Shown here: positions 33,984-44,990 of the stretch, in pieces
Layout of the letters: the number at the start of each line of letters is the position of its first letter
Position numbering within the stretch: position 1 is the stretch's first letter
From: Euptelea pleiosperma
Taxonomy: Eukaryota; Streptophyta; Magnoliopsida; Ranunculales; Eupteleaceae
Length of the DNA: 64,000 nucleotides
Assembly (NCBI GenBank): GCA_035048495.1
Contig: CM068541.1
Span: 9,555,929 to 9,619,928, forward strand
Reading direction: 5' to 3'
Program-made: the position numbers and the translations under genes
The notes under the pieces: generated by a model
Told to the model about the DNA's origin: nothing
The model's database searches: none
The model's input: only the letters and a program-made list of their open reading frames with translations

Positions 33984-35321
33984 TCACTCCAGCAGATCCT
34001 GTAGCTTCTTGATGAACCGGTCAGTGTAGGACGACCCGAGGCCTTCACTTAACAAGAGCTCCTTCCATTTGGCGTGGTTGGTCCTCACTTCTCGCCCGAC
34101 CTCACTTTCTTCATCCATCACCAACTTCACCACCTTGCACACATTCTCCCTCGTGTACCACCCGTCTTCTTCCCTCCTCTCTACCTCCACAGCAACTTTC
34201 AGGTCTTTTATCATTATCCTGGTGTGCATAAATTGGTCTGCAAATTGCGGAAGCAACACTATCTGGCAATTGTTCATCAAGGATTCCCACATGGACCCAA
34301 ACCCACAGTGGCTCACGAAACAGCCCACAGATGGGTGCCCTAATATCAGTGGCTGTTGGACCCAACCTCCGTGAACTATTCCTCTTCCCTTGATCCTCTC
34401 CTCAAAACCCTCTGGCAACGCCTCCTCCACTGTTGCAGCTCCAACTGGCGGTTTCAAGGCCACGAAGAAGGGCAGCCCCGTAAGCTCAAAACCCAACACC
34501 AGTTCTTGAAACTGGTCCTTTTCTAAGACGCATTCGCTTCCGAATGCGCAGTACACAACCGAGCCAGCCTTGAAACCACCTAGCCACTTGGACCACCGCT
34601 CTTCCAACGGAGTTGAGGGCTTATCAGGCAGGACTGGCCCTGATAGTATCACTGGTTTGCCATACCGGCTCTCCACGAAGTCGCAGTAGAGTCCCTCAAT
34701 CTCCCAGCACGTTCTGAAAGCGAGGGCGTCGCACTCCCTCAAGCTAGTCATAAAGATATCGTGGAACGAGGGTCCATCGCCGGATCCACTAGAAACATAT
34801 AACATGGTTTGGAGCTCAAAGGGACGGAACTGCAATGGTGGAAGCTCGAGTTTTTGGTCCTCTCTGAGATTAGGGTATGAGGCTGAGCTGTATGCTGCCG
34901 CTGATGCCGTAACAACGCTATAAAAGATGGACTTGATGCCGAGCTGGCGTGTTAAAGCTGGAAGCCACCAAGCAAAGTCGAAGAAGATAAAACTAGGCTT
35001 CAGATTGTGTAGAGCAACTTCCACCTGGTTCTTCATGAGCTCCATGGCGATCAGTAGAAGATGAGCCATGTTGGCAGGCACGTCGGCCGTTGTCTCGGCG
35101 CCAAGTGGGAGGCCGTCAACATGAGGGATAACAAGTGGGACGAAGGAAACAAGATCGGGGTAGTGATTTAAGGGCTCCAACTTAGGCTGTGCTTTGGTGG
35201 GCAAGAGGAAGGAGACTCTGTGGCCTCTCTCGGCAAACTTATTTGCTAGGTGTAGGAACGGAGTCAAATGGCCCATGGCGAACCAGGGAAACATGGCTAC
35301 GTGAAGCGTGGATTGGGCCAT
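33984..35321 (-). CDS. UDP-glycosyltransferase, UGT79-like (copy 2)
   Basis: Intronless, 445 residues, start at 35321, aligned without gaps to copy 1. His18, Asp115, the PSPG box (320-363, with Met344 in place of Leu) and the final Gln are all kept, so it should be active. The expected role is the same: transfer of a sugar to a small molecule in the cytosol, likely on flavonoid-type glycosides, acceptor unknown. By eye it differs from copy 1 at about 49 positions, and about 19 of these lie in residues 147-192, where family-1 UGTs line the acceptor pocket. Neighbouring changes at 213-220 add to this. The flanks are shared with copy 1 on both sides. A longer frame reaches 35384, but the extra codons are not conserved between the copies. 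Confidence 0.95.
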   Translation of the reverse strand: MAQSTLHVAMFPWFAMGHLTPFLHLANKFAERGHRVSFLLPTKAQPKLEPLNHYPDLVSFVPLVIPHVDGLPLGAETTADVPANMAHLLLIAMELMKNQVEVALHNLKPSFIFFDFAWWLPALTRQLGIKSIFYSVVTASAAAYSSASYPNLREDQKLELPPLQFRPFELQTMLYVSSGSGDGPSFHDIFMTSLRECDALAFRTCWEIEGLYCDFVESRYGKPVILSGPVLPDKPSTPLEERWSKWLGGFKAGSVVYCAFGSECVLEKDQFQELVLGFELTGLPFFVALKPPVGAATVEEALPEGFEERIKGRGIVHGGWVQQPLILGHPSVGCFVSHCGFGSMWESLMNNCQIVLLPQFADQFMHTRIMIKDLKVAVEVERREEDGWYTRENVCKVVKLVMDEESEVGREVRTNHAKWKELLLSEGLGSSYTDRFIKKLQDLLE

Positions 35322-35840
35322 TTTGTCGTTGGTGCACCTCGACTCTAAATTTTTGACTCTATTTCTACTTGTGAGTTGTGACATTTTATAAACGAAACAT
35401 CACAGTAATTGTGAAACGCTGAATCTCTCTGCTTGTGACTAGTGACATTGTATAAATGTAACATCAAAGTAGTTGGTGGAATAAATGACCACATTATGGG
35501 CCAGACGTCTATAGTTGGGCTCTTAATTTCTTCCTGGTCCCGCAATGAAAGAGTAGTTGGTGGAATAAATATTGATGTCCGGTGACGGATCGACCACAGT
35601 ATGAGCCACGTGGAACCTGTTTAGAATTAGAAACCACTGACCGTGTGGATGTCTGGCCCGTCCCTAGGTGGACGACCTACATACAAAACATCTGCCTGAT
35701 TAGTGATTTCTAACCTTTGGATATCAGATTACCCCAAATAATATGCTCCACGGACGTGGTTGGAAATCACCATCGACCCAATTTTTTGTCTGTAGATGTA
35801 ACTAGGGATGGGCTAACCATCTCATGCGTTTCATGGGGTG
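35322..35840. repeat. Upstream region of UGT copy 2
   Basis: A short local repeat (gtgacattttataaacgaaac / gtgacattgtataaatgtaac, 35370-35470) is followed by one arm of a foldback element (35575-35830) with 'gagccacgtggaacc'. The arm corresponds to 28290-28450 upstream of copy 1. Confidence 0.65.
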
Positions 35841-36497
35841 CACTATATAGTGTCAAAAAACCGTCGCTGTACCCTATAGCGCCAGTCACCCTGGCCGTTG
35901 CTGATTGTGGCTACAGGTATGGTCATTCAAAGAATTAGCGACGGCCACCTAAGAACCGGCCATTGCTTAAAAGTCTTTTCCAGCGTAAAAAAGTGGTGGG
36001 AGGAACCAAGGTTTAAAGGAGGCCGTTTCAACGGTTAAACGGACTGGGGGCGTTACCGTTTAAACGGATTGAAACGGTCAGGGGCAAAAATGGAAAAAAA
36101 TGAGAAAAATGGAATTAAACGGATTTTAACAGAAAAAAACGGAAAAAGTGGCGCTGAAATTCAAATTTTGAAATTTGAAAATTAAAAAAAAAACAGAATT
36201 TAACGGAAATTAAACGGATTTTAACAGAATTAAACAGTTTTAATGGCCGTTTTTTTCAAAACCGATAAAACGTGTTTAAATGGTTTTAACGGAAACGGTC
36301 TTGGGGCGTTACCGTTTAAACGGCTGTTTTTAAAACCATGGGAGGAACCATGTTCCTAGACAGGCATTTTACCTACACCGATGGACACAGACCGTCACTA
36401 CAAGTACTCGCTAAAAGTCGTGGGAGATACCATGTTCCACAACGGACTTGGTACCTATCCGACAGATACTGACCATCGGAAAATGTTTGTTGTAAAA
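35841..36497. mobile_element. CACTA-like element upstream of UGT copy 2
   Basis: Starts CACTATATAGTGTC and continues through 'accgtcgctgtaccctatag' and 'gtcaccctggccgttgctg', matching 28732-29549. The far end is decayed. Its hAT insertion is at 36007-36340. Confidence 0.6.
36007..36340. mobile_element. hAT-type miniature element ('caaggttta' family)
   Basis: Ends caaggtttaaaggaggccg and ggctgtttttaaaaccatg; identical octamers ggaggaac at 35999-36006 and 36341-36348. It sits at the same point as the element 28942-29378 in the paralogous segment. Confidence 0.9.
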
Positions 36498-39129
36498 GAA
36501 ATAAATTATTGGGGGTTGTTCTGAAAATTAATTTCAGCAATCATAGAGGAGTAAATGAGTCTCATTTAATATTAAAAAGATGATTTTAATTCAGGGGTAA
36601 TGGTTTTTTGGGATCATTCCTCATGCACGTGTATTCTCTTCTCATATAGGTGCTACACATGGGATTGATTTCCTAAATCGTCCAATAATTAAAATATCCT
36701 TCATTAATAAAAATAAACACAAAAAAATGAGTCATTTAAAAAAAAAAAAAAGGAAATTTTATGAGAATAATCGCCCAAAATCCAAGATGAAATTTAAAGT
36801 AAGTTAGAAATTTTGTAACAAAAAAAAAAAAAAAGAAAAGAAAAACAATCTTAATGACCAAAATAAAATATGAAATTAACTTATTATAATTTCAAATCAA
36901 ATACTTGCACTAAATCTCCTCTACAAATCTTCCCATTTTGATCTAGATGGTTTCTGCTACTTCGAATTCTTTAAAAGGTTTAAAAGGATCTGAAAAAGAT
37001 GATCGATTTAAATCGTGTGCTTAAGAAGGCCCGTAAGAGACCACAAACACTATAATCATAACAATTCTAGCTATCCTTGGTCAAGTTCTATACATGACAT
37101 AACATGTATCTCAGAAACACAAGAGGCTTAAAACCCAAGAATTTCTCATAGATGATCCGATTGAAAGATGCATACACAAACAACCTTCCACGAGTCTCCA
37201 TCTCCTTCTCGCGTCGGGAGCAACTCAAAAGCTCTTTTACAAGGGTATGTGAAATTAATGTTTTTCTGCGTCGTCGGATCGGAAACCCTAAAGTTCAACA
37301 ATATTTGTAATTTCTCCGAATTGGTTCACTTAATCTGCAAAAATGCAGACTTGCACAATGGCTCGTGTCGGATATCGTCTGCACTCAGGGTTGGGGCAAA
37401 ATAAAGAACAAATGAATAAAAAATTGCTAAAAACGATGGAAGGGTGTGAATGGTGGAAATCGAAATTAAAACATTCTTTTGAGATAGTTATTTTTTTAAA
37501 ACTATGGACGAATTTTAACAATTCACAAAGGTAGAACGCAAGAAGAAGCAATTGAAGATAAATATCAAAAAGAGTCAATTCTATTGATTAAAAAGCATTA
37601 CGATGATAAATTGAAATTGCGTAAACAAAATAAAGCAAATAAAACTAATTAAAGAAGAAAAAGAGGTAGAGAGAGAAAACAAGTAGCGAGAGAAAAATGA
37701 TATTTTTAGAGAGAAAGAAGATTTTTAGAGGGAGAATGAGTGAAGAACTAGAGAGAGAAACAAATAGAGCAATATTCTAGAGAGAGAAAAGAGTTTAGAG
37801 AGAGAAAGTAGAAGAAGAATGAGTTTAGAGAGAAATTGAAGGTTACCTTGGACACTTACCGGAGAAAGATTGCAGCTAAAGGAATGACTTGTTAAGTGTT
37901 GTGAAGATGCAAGGAATCCACACATAGGAGTAGCAAGCGGTTGATGGGAGGGCAGCGATTGGTGGAGGGGGTGCACTATGGAGAAGAGAAGTTGCAAGTT
38001 ACAACTTTGGTGGACTGCCACACAACACGGGGGCAGCAACTCGTGGCTCCAAGTGGTCGCAGCTAACACCGGCAAGAGGAGCTACAGCCCGGACTGTTGG
38101 GCTGTGCAAGGGTGCAAGTTGAACAGCCAACAAGGTGGTAGTGATGGCCTGTTGTGCTTGCTGTTGTTGGTGGTTGGGTATTGTGGATGAGGTAGTTTGC
38201 AGGGACGCTGCTGGTTTGCATGGAGAAATAGAGCACCCATAGGTAGAGGAGAACGGCAATGGTAGACATGGTGGAGGATTGGAGGTGTGCATGCAAGGGA
38301 GACTGGTGCAGGCCGTGGACAGTTGCAAGAAGAGGTGGAGGGCTGAACCGTGAGTTGCAAAACCGTGATGAAGAAATGACCTTTCTAGTCCAAGGAGCAA
38401 ATCTCCCAAGAGGATGGAGTCCACGGCAGTTCAGCAGCCATCACAACAACAAGTTGCAGGTGGAAAAGATGGAGAACGAAGAGATGATGGGTTGCAGACC
38501 GTGGGAATAGCAGGTGGCAGGGAGGTTGCACGGTGGTGGAGATCTCTGTCCAAGAGGAGGATTTGGACAGTGGTTGTTGATTTGAGATGATAGACCTGCA
38601 GGTGGTAAAGTCGATGGAGGAGCATGCAAAGGTCAGCAGCGTCGTAACAAGTGAAGACGGTGGTAGTAGACCTGCAAAGGAGAGAGTGATTCGTGGAAGG
38701 AGGAACCAGCAACGTGGAGAGACTGTCTCACGTTCTAGTGAAAGATACCCACCGTCCAAAGAGAGGATGACGACTATGAGGAGAAGGAGAGGGTGAGAAG
38801 AACGCCAAGAGCCAGGGAAGAGGAAGAGAGAATAGAGAAAGGAAGGGGTGCTCTTCGGGCGTTCGATCGTATACGAACGTACTGGGGCCGAGAAATCACC
38901 TTGGACGATGTCCGTCATCAACATTATATCAAGGTGGTTCCGAACTCCAAGAGGGGTGATTCCAAGACCTGCGGGTCTCCTCTATACTTCTTGGCCACTC
39001 GGCCGGGTGGGCCTAAGATACCAAAAATATTCATATGTTATCCTTACCAACTTACCTATGAAATTTGGGTTAGGATCGAAGGACAACAATTTCATACAAC
39101 ATTTTTTACAACAAAAATTGGTGTCGGCC
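36498..39129. other. Intergenic DNA, no supported gene
   Basis: 36500-36610 ends the homology with the first UGT segment. 37630-37850 is a GA-rich tract (gagagag). 37900-38930 is GC-richer with several overlapping minus-strand frames rich in Ser, Pro, Leu and Cys but no recognisable domain. I see no splice-joined gene. Confidence 0.45.
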
Positions 39130-39400
39130 AATTTATAAATTAGAAGTATTGAAATGGGATGATTTTTGGCAAGGATGGTCTCTATAGTGAGGAGATCATC
39201 CTCACAAAAATTCAAATCAATCTAATATTCGTAGACTGGTTTACAAGTTGATCATTATGGACCGTTTTTTTTTTTATCGTCAACTTGAAAATCACGGGGT
39301 TAGAAATTTCAGAATAAGTTGATTTTTTGTAGGGATGATCTATATGATGAGGAGATCAACCTCACCAAAAATCAGCTATTGATTCATCTTCCATGTGGGT
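39130..39400. repeat. Palindromic repeat 'gtgaggatgatctctatggtgagg', copy 2
   Basis: It shares 'tctctatagtgaggagatca', 'cctcacaaaaattcaaatca' and 'gttagaaatttcagaat' with 15320-15560 and 42850-43130. The outer ends are lost here. Confidence 0.65.
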
Positions 39401-40054
39401 ACATCAAAATTGTTATAAAAAATGTTGTATGAAATTATTGTCCCCCGATCCTGACACAAAACTAATATATATAGTTTGTAAGTCGGGCTCGGGTTGGGCC
39501 AAGCCTTAACCCTAACCCAACCCAATTTGATCGGGTTACCAAAAATCCGGCCCAAGCCCAACCCAAGTTCTAAAAGGGCTAACTCAACCCAACCCTAATG
39601 TCGGGTTCAACCCTTCAGGCTCGGGTTGAGCCCGCCAAAGTTGCAACCCTATCCCACACCTTTTGGGTGGGACTAATCCCTCGTGCGCACCTACCCCACT
39701 GAAGTTTCCCTACGTACAACTAAGTCAAGAGGCCCGCAATTCTCGAGCACACGATCAGACTTCAGAGCAAGCAAACCCCTATCATGGTTCTACCACTAGT
39801 ACTTCGCCAACACCCCTAGGGGTAAATGCGGCATTTAAGAGTCCACTGACCATATATAGTAAAATCAGTATGATCTATATGATTTCTATATATAGTAAAA
39901 TCAGTATGATCTATACGATTTCTAATACTCATATTTTAGCATCCAAAAATCATGCTACGTACAAAACATCACATGTGACTCCCACAATAATATAGTCATC
40001 ATAATTGGGCACTTCACTGCATTCATAAAATTGGGCACTGCACTTCACTCATAA

Positions 40055-40290
40055 TAAGTGTTCCATAATTGGACAACAACCCTATTTTTGGAAGGGATGG
40101 CTCATAATTGGACACTGCACTTCACTCATAAATTTAGGTATTCCATAATTGGACAACAACCCTATTTTTGGAAGGGATGGCTCATAATTAGACACTGCAC
40201 TTCACTCATAATTTTAGGTATTCCATAATTGGACAACAACCCTATTTTTGGAAGGGATGGCTCATAATTGGACAACAATCCTATTTTTGG
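40055..40290. repeat. Tandem repeat, unit about 80 bp, nearly three copies
   Basis: The unit contains 'ccataattggacaacaaccc', 'tatttttggaagggatggct' and 'actgcacttcactcata', repeated with few changes. It lies just upstream of a primer-binding site, so it may be part of a copia LTR. Confidence 0.85.
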
Positions 40291-40396
40291 AGGCGGTGGA
40301 GTGGTGGATATCTCTCTCTCATTGAAAACCAAGAGTACATTAGATAGTTTTGATGATTATACAGATAGTTGGAACTTTTAAATTTCAACTTTCAGT

Positions 40397-41535
40397 TGGT
40401 ATCAGAGCGGGTTCACTCTGATAGGTCTAACCTATGTTTTAAAACTCAGAACTTGGACTTGACTCAGAAGTCCATTAGGCCGAGTCACCTCAAAGACTCG
40501 GGAGTCGACCGGCGAGTCATTAACTTAATTATAAATATTTAAATATATAAAAATTAATATTTATTAAAAAAAATTTGAAAAATTATAAAATATAGTAAAA
40601 AAAATTAAGAAATTCAAAAAAAACATTTAATTTTGAGTCGACTTGGCCTTTAAATAGTTGACTCAGTAAAGACTCGGCTTGAGTTTCCGAGTCAACTCGG
40701 AGAGGCATGCAAATCCGAGGTTGTATGCCGAGTCGACTCGAAATACGATCGAATCGAGTCGACTCGACGAGTTTTAAAACATAGGGTCTAACAACCTAAG
40801 TGTGATATATCCTACTCGACATCTGAGTTAATAGATTTACAGAGAGATGGTGGTTCTGTCACTCGTCTAACATTACTTGATGAGAATAATTATGTTCATT
40901 GGAAAGCTAGGATGAGAGCGTTTCTTAAATCTCTTGATAATAAAATTTGAATGATAATTATTTTGGCTTAAAAACAACCAATAATAGAATCTGCTGATAA
41001 GGAATTAATTGTTAAATTTATTGACCAATATAGATCAAGGATGAGAACGAACAATCTAACTAGAATTATAAAAGTCTCAACGCAATTTTTTGTGCAATCA
41101 ACATTGATGAATTTTGTCAAATCTCAACGTGTAATATTGCAAAGCAAGCATGGGACATACTTGAGGTTACCTATGAGAAAAAAATCACTGTGAAGATCTA
41201 CAAGCTTCAAATGCTAACTTTTAAATTTAAAAATATTAGAATGAATGATAATGAAGTATTTTCTGAATTTTATACTAACAATTTTCTAAATTGTTAGAAA
41301 TTGTTAATTATTGCTATAATCTAGGAGACAAAATTCCTGAATCCAAAGTTGTGAGAAAGGTTTTAGATCTCTACCAGTGAGATTTCAATCTAAGGTCACA
41401 GCTATAGAAGAGAGTAAAGATAATGATGACATCAAGATAGATGAACTGATTAGTTCACTTCAAACTTTTAAACTTAACATTCCCCAGCCTAAGAAAAACA
41501 AATGGATTGCTCTAAGAGTCTCAAAGAATCTTTGA
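40397..41535 (+). mobile_element. Ty1/copia remnant: primer-binding site and decayed gag
   Basis: TGGTATCAGAGC at 40397-40408 is the complement of initiator tRNA-Met, the usual primer-binding site of plant LTR elements; the bases ttca just before it fit an LTR end. After a hAT insertion (40432-40784), 40795-41535 decodes in several frames to a copia Gag: VTRLTLLDENNYVHWKARMR, then LPVRFQSKVTAIEESKD and ELISSLQTFKLN. Stops and frameshifts are frequent. No protease, integrase or reverse transcriptase follows, and no 3' LTR was found, so it is a truncated fossil. Confidence 0.85.
40432..40784. mobile_element. hAT-type miniature element inside the copia remnant
   Basis: Ends ctatgttttaaaactcag and gacgagttttaaaacatag. 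Identical octamers ggtctaac at 40424-40431 and 40785-40792. Same family as 33288-33666. It sits between the primer-binding site and gag. Confidence 0.95.
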
Positions 41536-42042
41536 TTAAAACCCATCACTTCCCTTCGCTCTTACAACCAATCAGCAAAGTTGTTGACCAACCACAATAT
41601 GAGCCATGGACGATGACTGTATGGATGTTTGGCCAATCCTTAGGTGGACCTACAAACCAACAAATAACATAATTGGTTATTTCAAACATTTGGATCTTTC
41701 TACCCCCAAATAATGGTCAATAATGCTCAAATTCCACATACCCATGAAAACGACTTGTATCTAATGCCTAGAAATTACCAGTCAGGCTAACTTTTGGTAT
41801 ATACGTTCCATCTAGGGTTGGGCCAAATATCCATACAACCAAAATTGTCTGAGAGCATCTCCAAACGGTCTCTATATTATCAAATTTGATGTTGCTTTTC
41901 CAAAACCTAATTCCAACCGATCTCTATATCCAACATCAAATTTGGTATTTCACAATTCTTGACATCAAATTTGATTTTTCCTTCCACCTTTTTCCAAAAA
42001 AGATGCTTGTTTGAATGGTGGCTGATTGAACAATTTTTACTA

Positions 42043-43579
42043 GGGTCGAGCTCTAGTTACTGCCCTAAAATGACAGGCTCCGGTTACAAGACACAATGGC
42101 ACACTCTTGGAGGACGCTGACCGTATGGATGTTTGGCCAATCCCTAGGTGGACCGACAAACCAAAAATCAGCCTGATTAGTGATTTCTAGACTTTGGATA
42201 TTTGTACCTCAAATACTGCTCAAATTCCCACAGTTGAGATCAACCCATGAAAATAAGTCCAATCCAACGACAATAAATCACTAATCCGGCTGATTTTTGG
42301 TTTGTAGGTCCACTTAGGGATTGGCCAAACATCCTTACGGTCATAGTCCTCTAAGAGTGTGCCACGTGGCTCATAATGTGTCCTGTAGCCGGAGCCTATC
42401 ACTTTAGGGTAAGCATGGCAATTAGGCCCGAGGCCCGCAGCCCGGCCCGCTTATCTCGGCCCAAGCCCGGCCCGGCTAGAAGTTGAGCCCGGCCCGGGGT
42501 AGCTCGTGAATATGTTGGACCGGGCCTGTGTTTGATAACCTAGCCACAACCCGGCCTGAGCCCGACCCAAAAATTATTAAATAAGCCCAACTGAGCCCGG
42601 CCCGAGTCCAAGTCCAATTTAAAAAAAAAAATCAGAATTAATGCATTCTTAACGGGCCGAGCAGCCTGGTCCGCGGCCTAGCCCGTCTCAACCCATGAAA
42701 ATAACTTCAATCCGACGATTAGAAATCACTGATTAGGCTGATTTTTGGTTTGCAAACATCCATATGGTTAGAGTCTAATGGTGTGACACGTGGCTCGTTT
42801 AAAGTGTAAACGTTTAGGGGACAACCATTTGGTGTACCCACATAGAAGATGAATCAATGGCTGATATTTGGTGAGGATGATCTCTATGGTGAGGAGATCA
42901 TCCTCACAAAAATTCAAATCATTCCAATAATCGTAGACTGGTTTAGAAGTTGAAGAATTATGGACTGACCATTTTTACCGTGTAACTTGAAAACCACATT
43001 TGATGGGGTGAGAAATTTCAGAATGGGCTGATTTTTTGTTGGGGTGATCTCCTCACCATAGAGATCCTCGTCACCAAAAATTAGCCATTGACTCATCTTG
43101 TACGTCGGTACACCAAAATGGCTGTCCCCCGAAGCCAACCATTATATTATATACCTATAGATTATACAAACTAACTATAACTTATCACATTATATATTAC
43201 TATATATAACTATAAGTTATATTAAGTTATAATTATGTATTTGTTCATATATTATAACTATATGTATATAAGTATACTAAATTATAACAATAAGTCCAAC
43301 CCAAGACTGATATGCAAACCCAGCCCAAGCCCAATACACAAGCCCTAAAACCCACTAAAATAGCCCACGGCCTGGTCCGTGACCAAGCCCATTGGCCCTA
43401 CTCTAAACCGGGCCACGGGCTGGGCTTGGGTTTTGAAATTTTTTGGAGCCCGGCCCGAGTTGCTGGCGGGCTTGATTGTCCGGCCCGACTTAAGCCCGGA
43501 CTGAGGGAAGCCCGGCTCGAGCCCCCACGGGCCAAAATTGCCACCCTTACTTTTTAGGGCGGTAACTGCAGCCTGAGCC
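42043..43579. mobile_element. Mutator-like foldback element with large hAT-type insertion
   Basis: Ends gggtcgagctctagttact and taactgcagcctgagcc. Nonamers tttttacta (42034-42042) and tttttacca (43580-43588) differ at one base. The palindromic body (42060-42400) has 'ccgtatggatgtttggccaa', 'aaaatcagcctgattagtg' and CACGTG. It is split at about 42411-43552 by a second element whose ends are taagcatggcaattaggccc and the complement of ccaaaattgccaccctta, rich in gcccggcccg repeats. Confidence 0.8.
42850..43130. repeat. Palindromic repeat 'gtgaggatgatctctatggtgagg', most complete copy
   Basis: Left arm 'ggacaaccatttggtgtacc', 'gatgaatcaatggctgat' and 'ctctatggtgaggagatc' faces its complement on the right ('gatctcctcaccatagagat', 'catcttgtacgtcggtacac'). 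No clear target duplication. It is inside the gcccgg-rich insertion. Confidence 0.7.
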
Positions 43580-43905
43580 TTTTTACCAATATCAAATTTG
43601 ATGAAGATGCTTGTTTTTGTTTTTGAAGAATCTACTTAAAGATGCTGTAAGAACATGGCACGTGGCTCATACTGTAGTCGGTCAGCAAATTTCTAGCATT
43701 CCCTTTCGAAAACGAAGTTTGTAGTCATCTCGAGATGGGGACATCTGTATAGGACGCGTGTGACGCGATAGCGAATTCGAGTATAAAAAAATCCTGCGTC
43801 GTAGACTTAAACAAACAAAATCTAACTTGGATCTCTTGATCACAGCATCTTTCTCTCTCTCTCTCTCTCTTTTCTCTCTATATTTCTTCTGCGCAGTGGT
43901 GGTGG

Positions 43906-44520
43906 ATGGCAAGGACCAACAAGTACGCCTCTATCAACTTCAACGAAATCTACGAGAAGAAAAAGAACAACAAACCCTCTTCAGTCTCTTCGCCTGCAAT
44001 TACTGCTCCTCCCACGACCCGATCCCATGGCGGAATGCTCGTCTTGACCCGTCCCTCACCCAAACCGCAAACCCAACCCTCCCCACCTCCTCCTCCCCCT
44101 AAGCCGGCTGATCCCGACCCAGATCAAACCCGGTCCGAACCGGACTCGATCTCTCTCCGTCCACTCGTACGCACCGGTTCTTCCTTCTCGTCTTCCTCCT
44201 CCCCATCCCCAACAGTAATCCAAGACAGAGACAAGGAATCTTCCCCGTCGCTTCCCTCTGCAAAACCGGAGCCGTTCGTTCCTCCACATCTACGGCCTGG
44301 ATTCGTTGGCCGGGAGGAGAGATTTGGGCAGGATGGGCAGAGACATCAGGGGTTTCGATCTCGTGAGCTCGGACACGGACAGGGGCAAGAGGGATCATCG
44401 ATTCCGTACGGTGAAGACAGGCGTCCCAAGTCGGGAGGGTACGAGAAGATGCGAAGAGGCGGTGTCGCGGATCTGGCGGAGATGAATCGTCCGGGTTCGA
44501 GTGGATGGTATGGTTCTTAG
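43906..44520 (+). CDS. Conserved plant protein of unknown function, proline/serine-rich
   Basis: I recall MARTNKYASINFNEIYEKK as the N-terminus of a small plant-specific family without known function; this is from memory. The 204-residue product is predicted disordered: Pro/Ser-rich (about 25-75, with a PPPPPP run), a conserved-looking PISLRPL-like segment (DSISLRPLVRTG), then EPFVPPHLRPGF and a Gly/Arg-rich tail (RRPKSGGYEKMRRGG, then MNRPGSSGWYGS). The R/G-rich end could bind RNA, but that is inference. The ATG follows a CT-rich leader (43848-43880) usual for plant genes, and base composition is GC-richer than the neighbourhood. A GT at 44506 (ggatgGTATGG) could be a splice donor leading to a further exon; otherwise the TAG at 44518 ends it. 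Confidence 0.75.
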   Translation: MARTNKYASINFNEIYEKKKNNKPSSVSSPAITAPPTTRSHGGMLVLTRPSPKPQTQPSPPPPPPKPADPDPDQTRSEPDSISLRPLVRTGSSFSSSSSPSPTVIQDRDKESSPSLPSAKPEPFVPPHLRPGFVGREERFGQDGQRHQGFRSRELGHGQGQEGSSIPYGEDRRPKSGGYEKMRRGGVADLAEMNRPGSSGWYGS

Positions 44521-44990
44521 TTCTTACAGATCTCCCCCTCTTCCTCCTGATTTTTAGATGGTCAAATGGGGAAGGATTAGAGACATTTGTTTTCTTGTTT
44601 TAGTGATCCTTAAATTTCAATTTTAAAGCATGTTTTATCATCAAATAATATATTTTGGCATTAATTTGAAGGAGGCACCACACCCATTTGGATGATTTTA
44701 GTTTTATATTTTTTCCCTTTTTTAGATCATTTGTGAAGAACTCATTTGTTGTGGATTTCTTGAATTATCTACTTTTCTAACCTCTTATCTGCTTGAATCT
44801 TTTATACAAACATTATATGAAAAAAAAAATTTTAATTGGAATTCTCTTAGTAAGAACCCTTTAGAAAGATCAGATGGATCTTCCCTCTTTCCTTATCCCA
44901 GAATGAGTTGCTGATGCATCTGAGATGGGGTTGTTTGGATGATGAGATCCAATGCAATGCGAATTCTCTTCGGATTTGATCATCACAATG
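44521..44990. other. 3' flank of the proline-rich gene
   Basis: AT-rich sequence without repeats that I recognise. It probably holds the 3' untranslated region, or an intron if the gene continues. Confidence 0.4.

Noticed and set aside
38385..38924. 179-codon minus-strand frame, with 141-codon frame at 37999-38424
   Set aside because: No domain, overlapping frames in several phases, low-complexity Ser/Leu/Pro/Cys content and no splice partners. Not enough to call a gene.
40055..40290. CRISPR-like spaced repeats
   Set aside because: This is a plant tandem repeat of about 80 bp without unique spacers.
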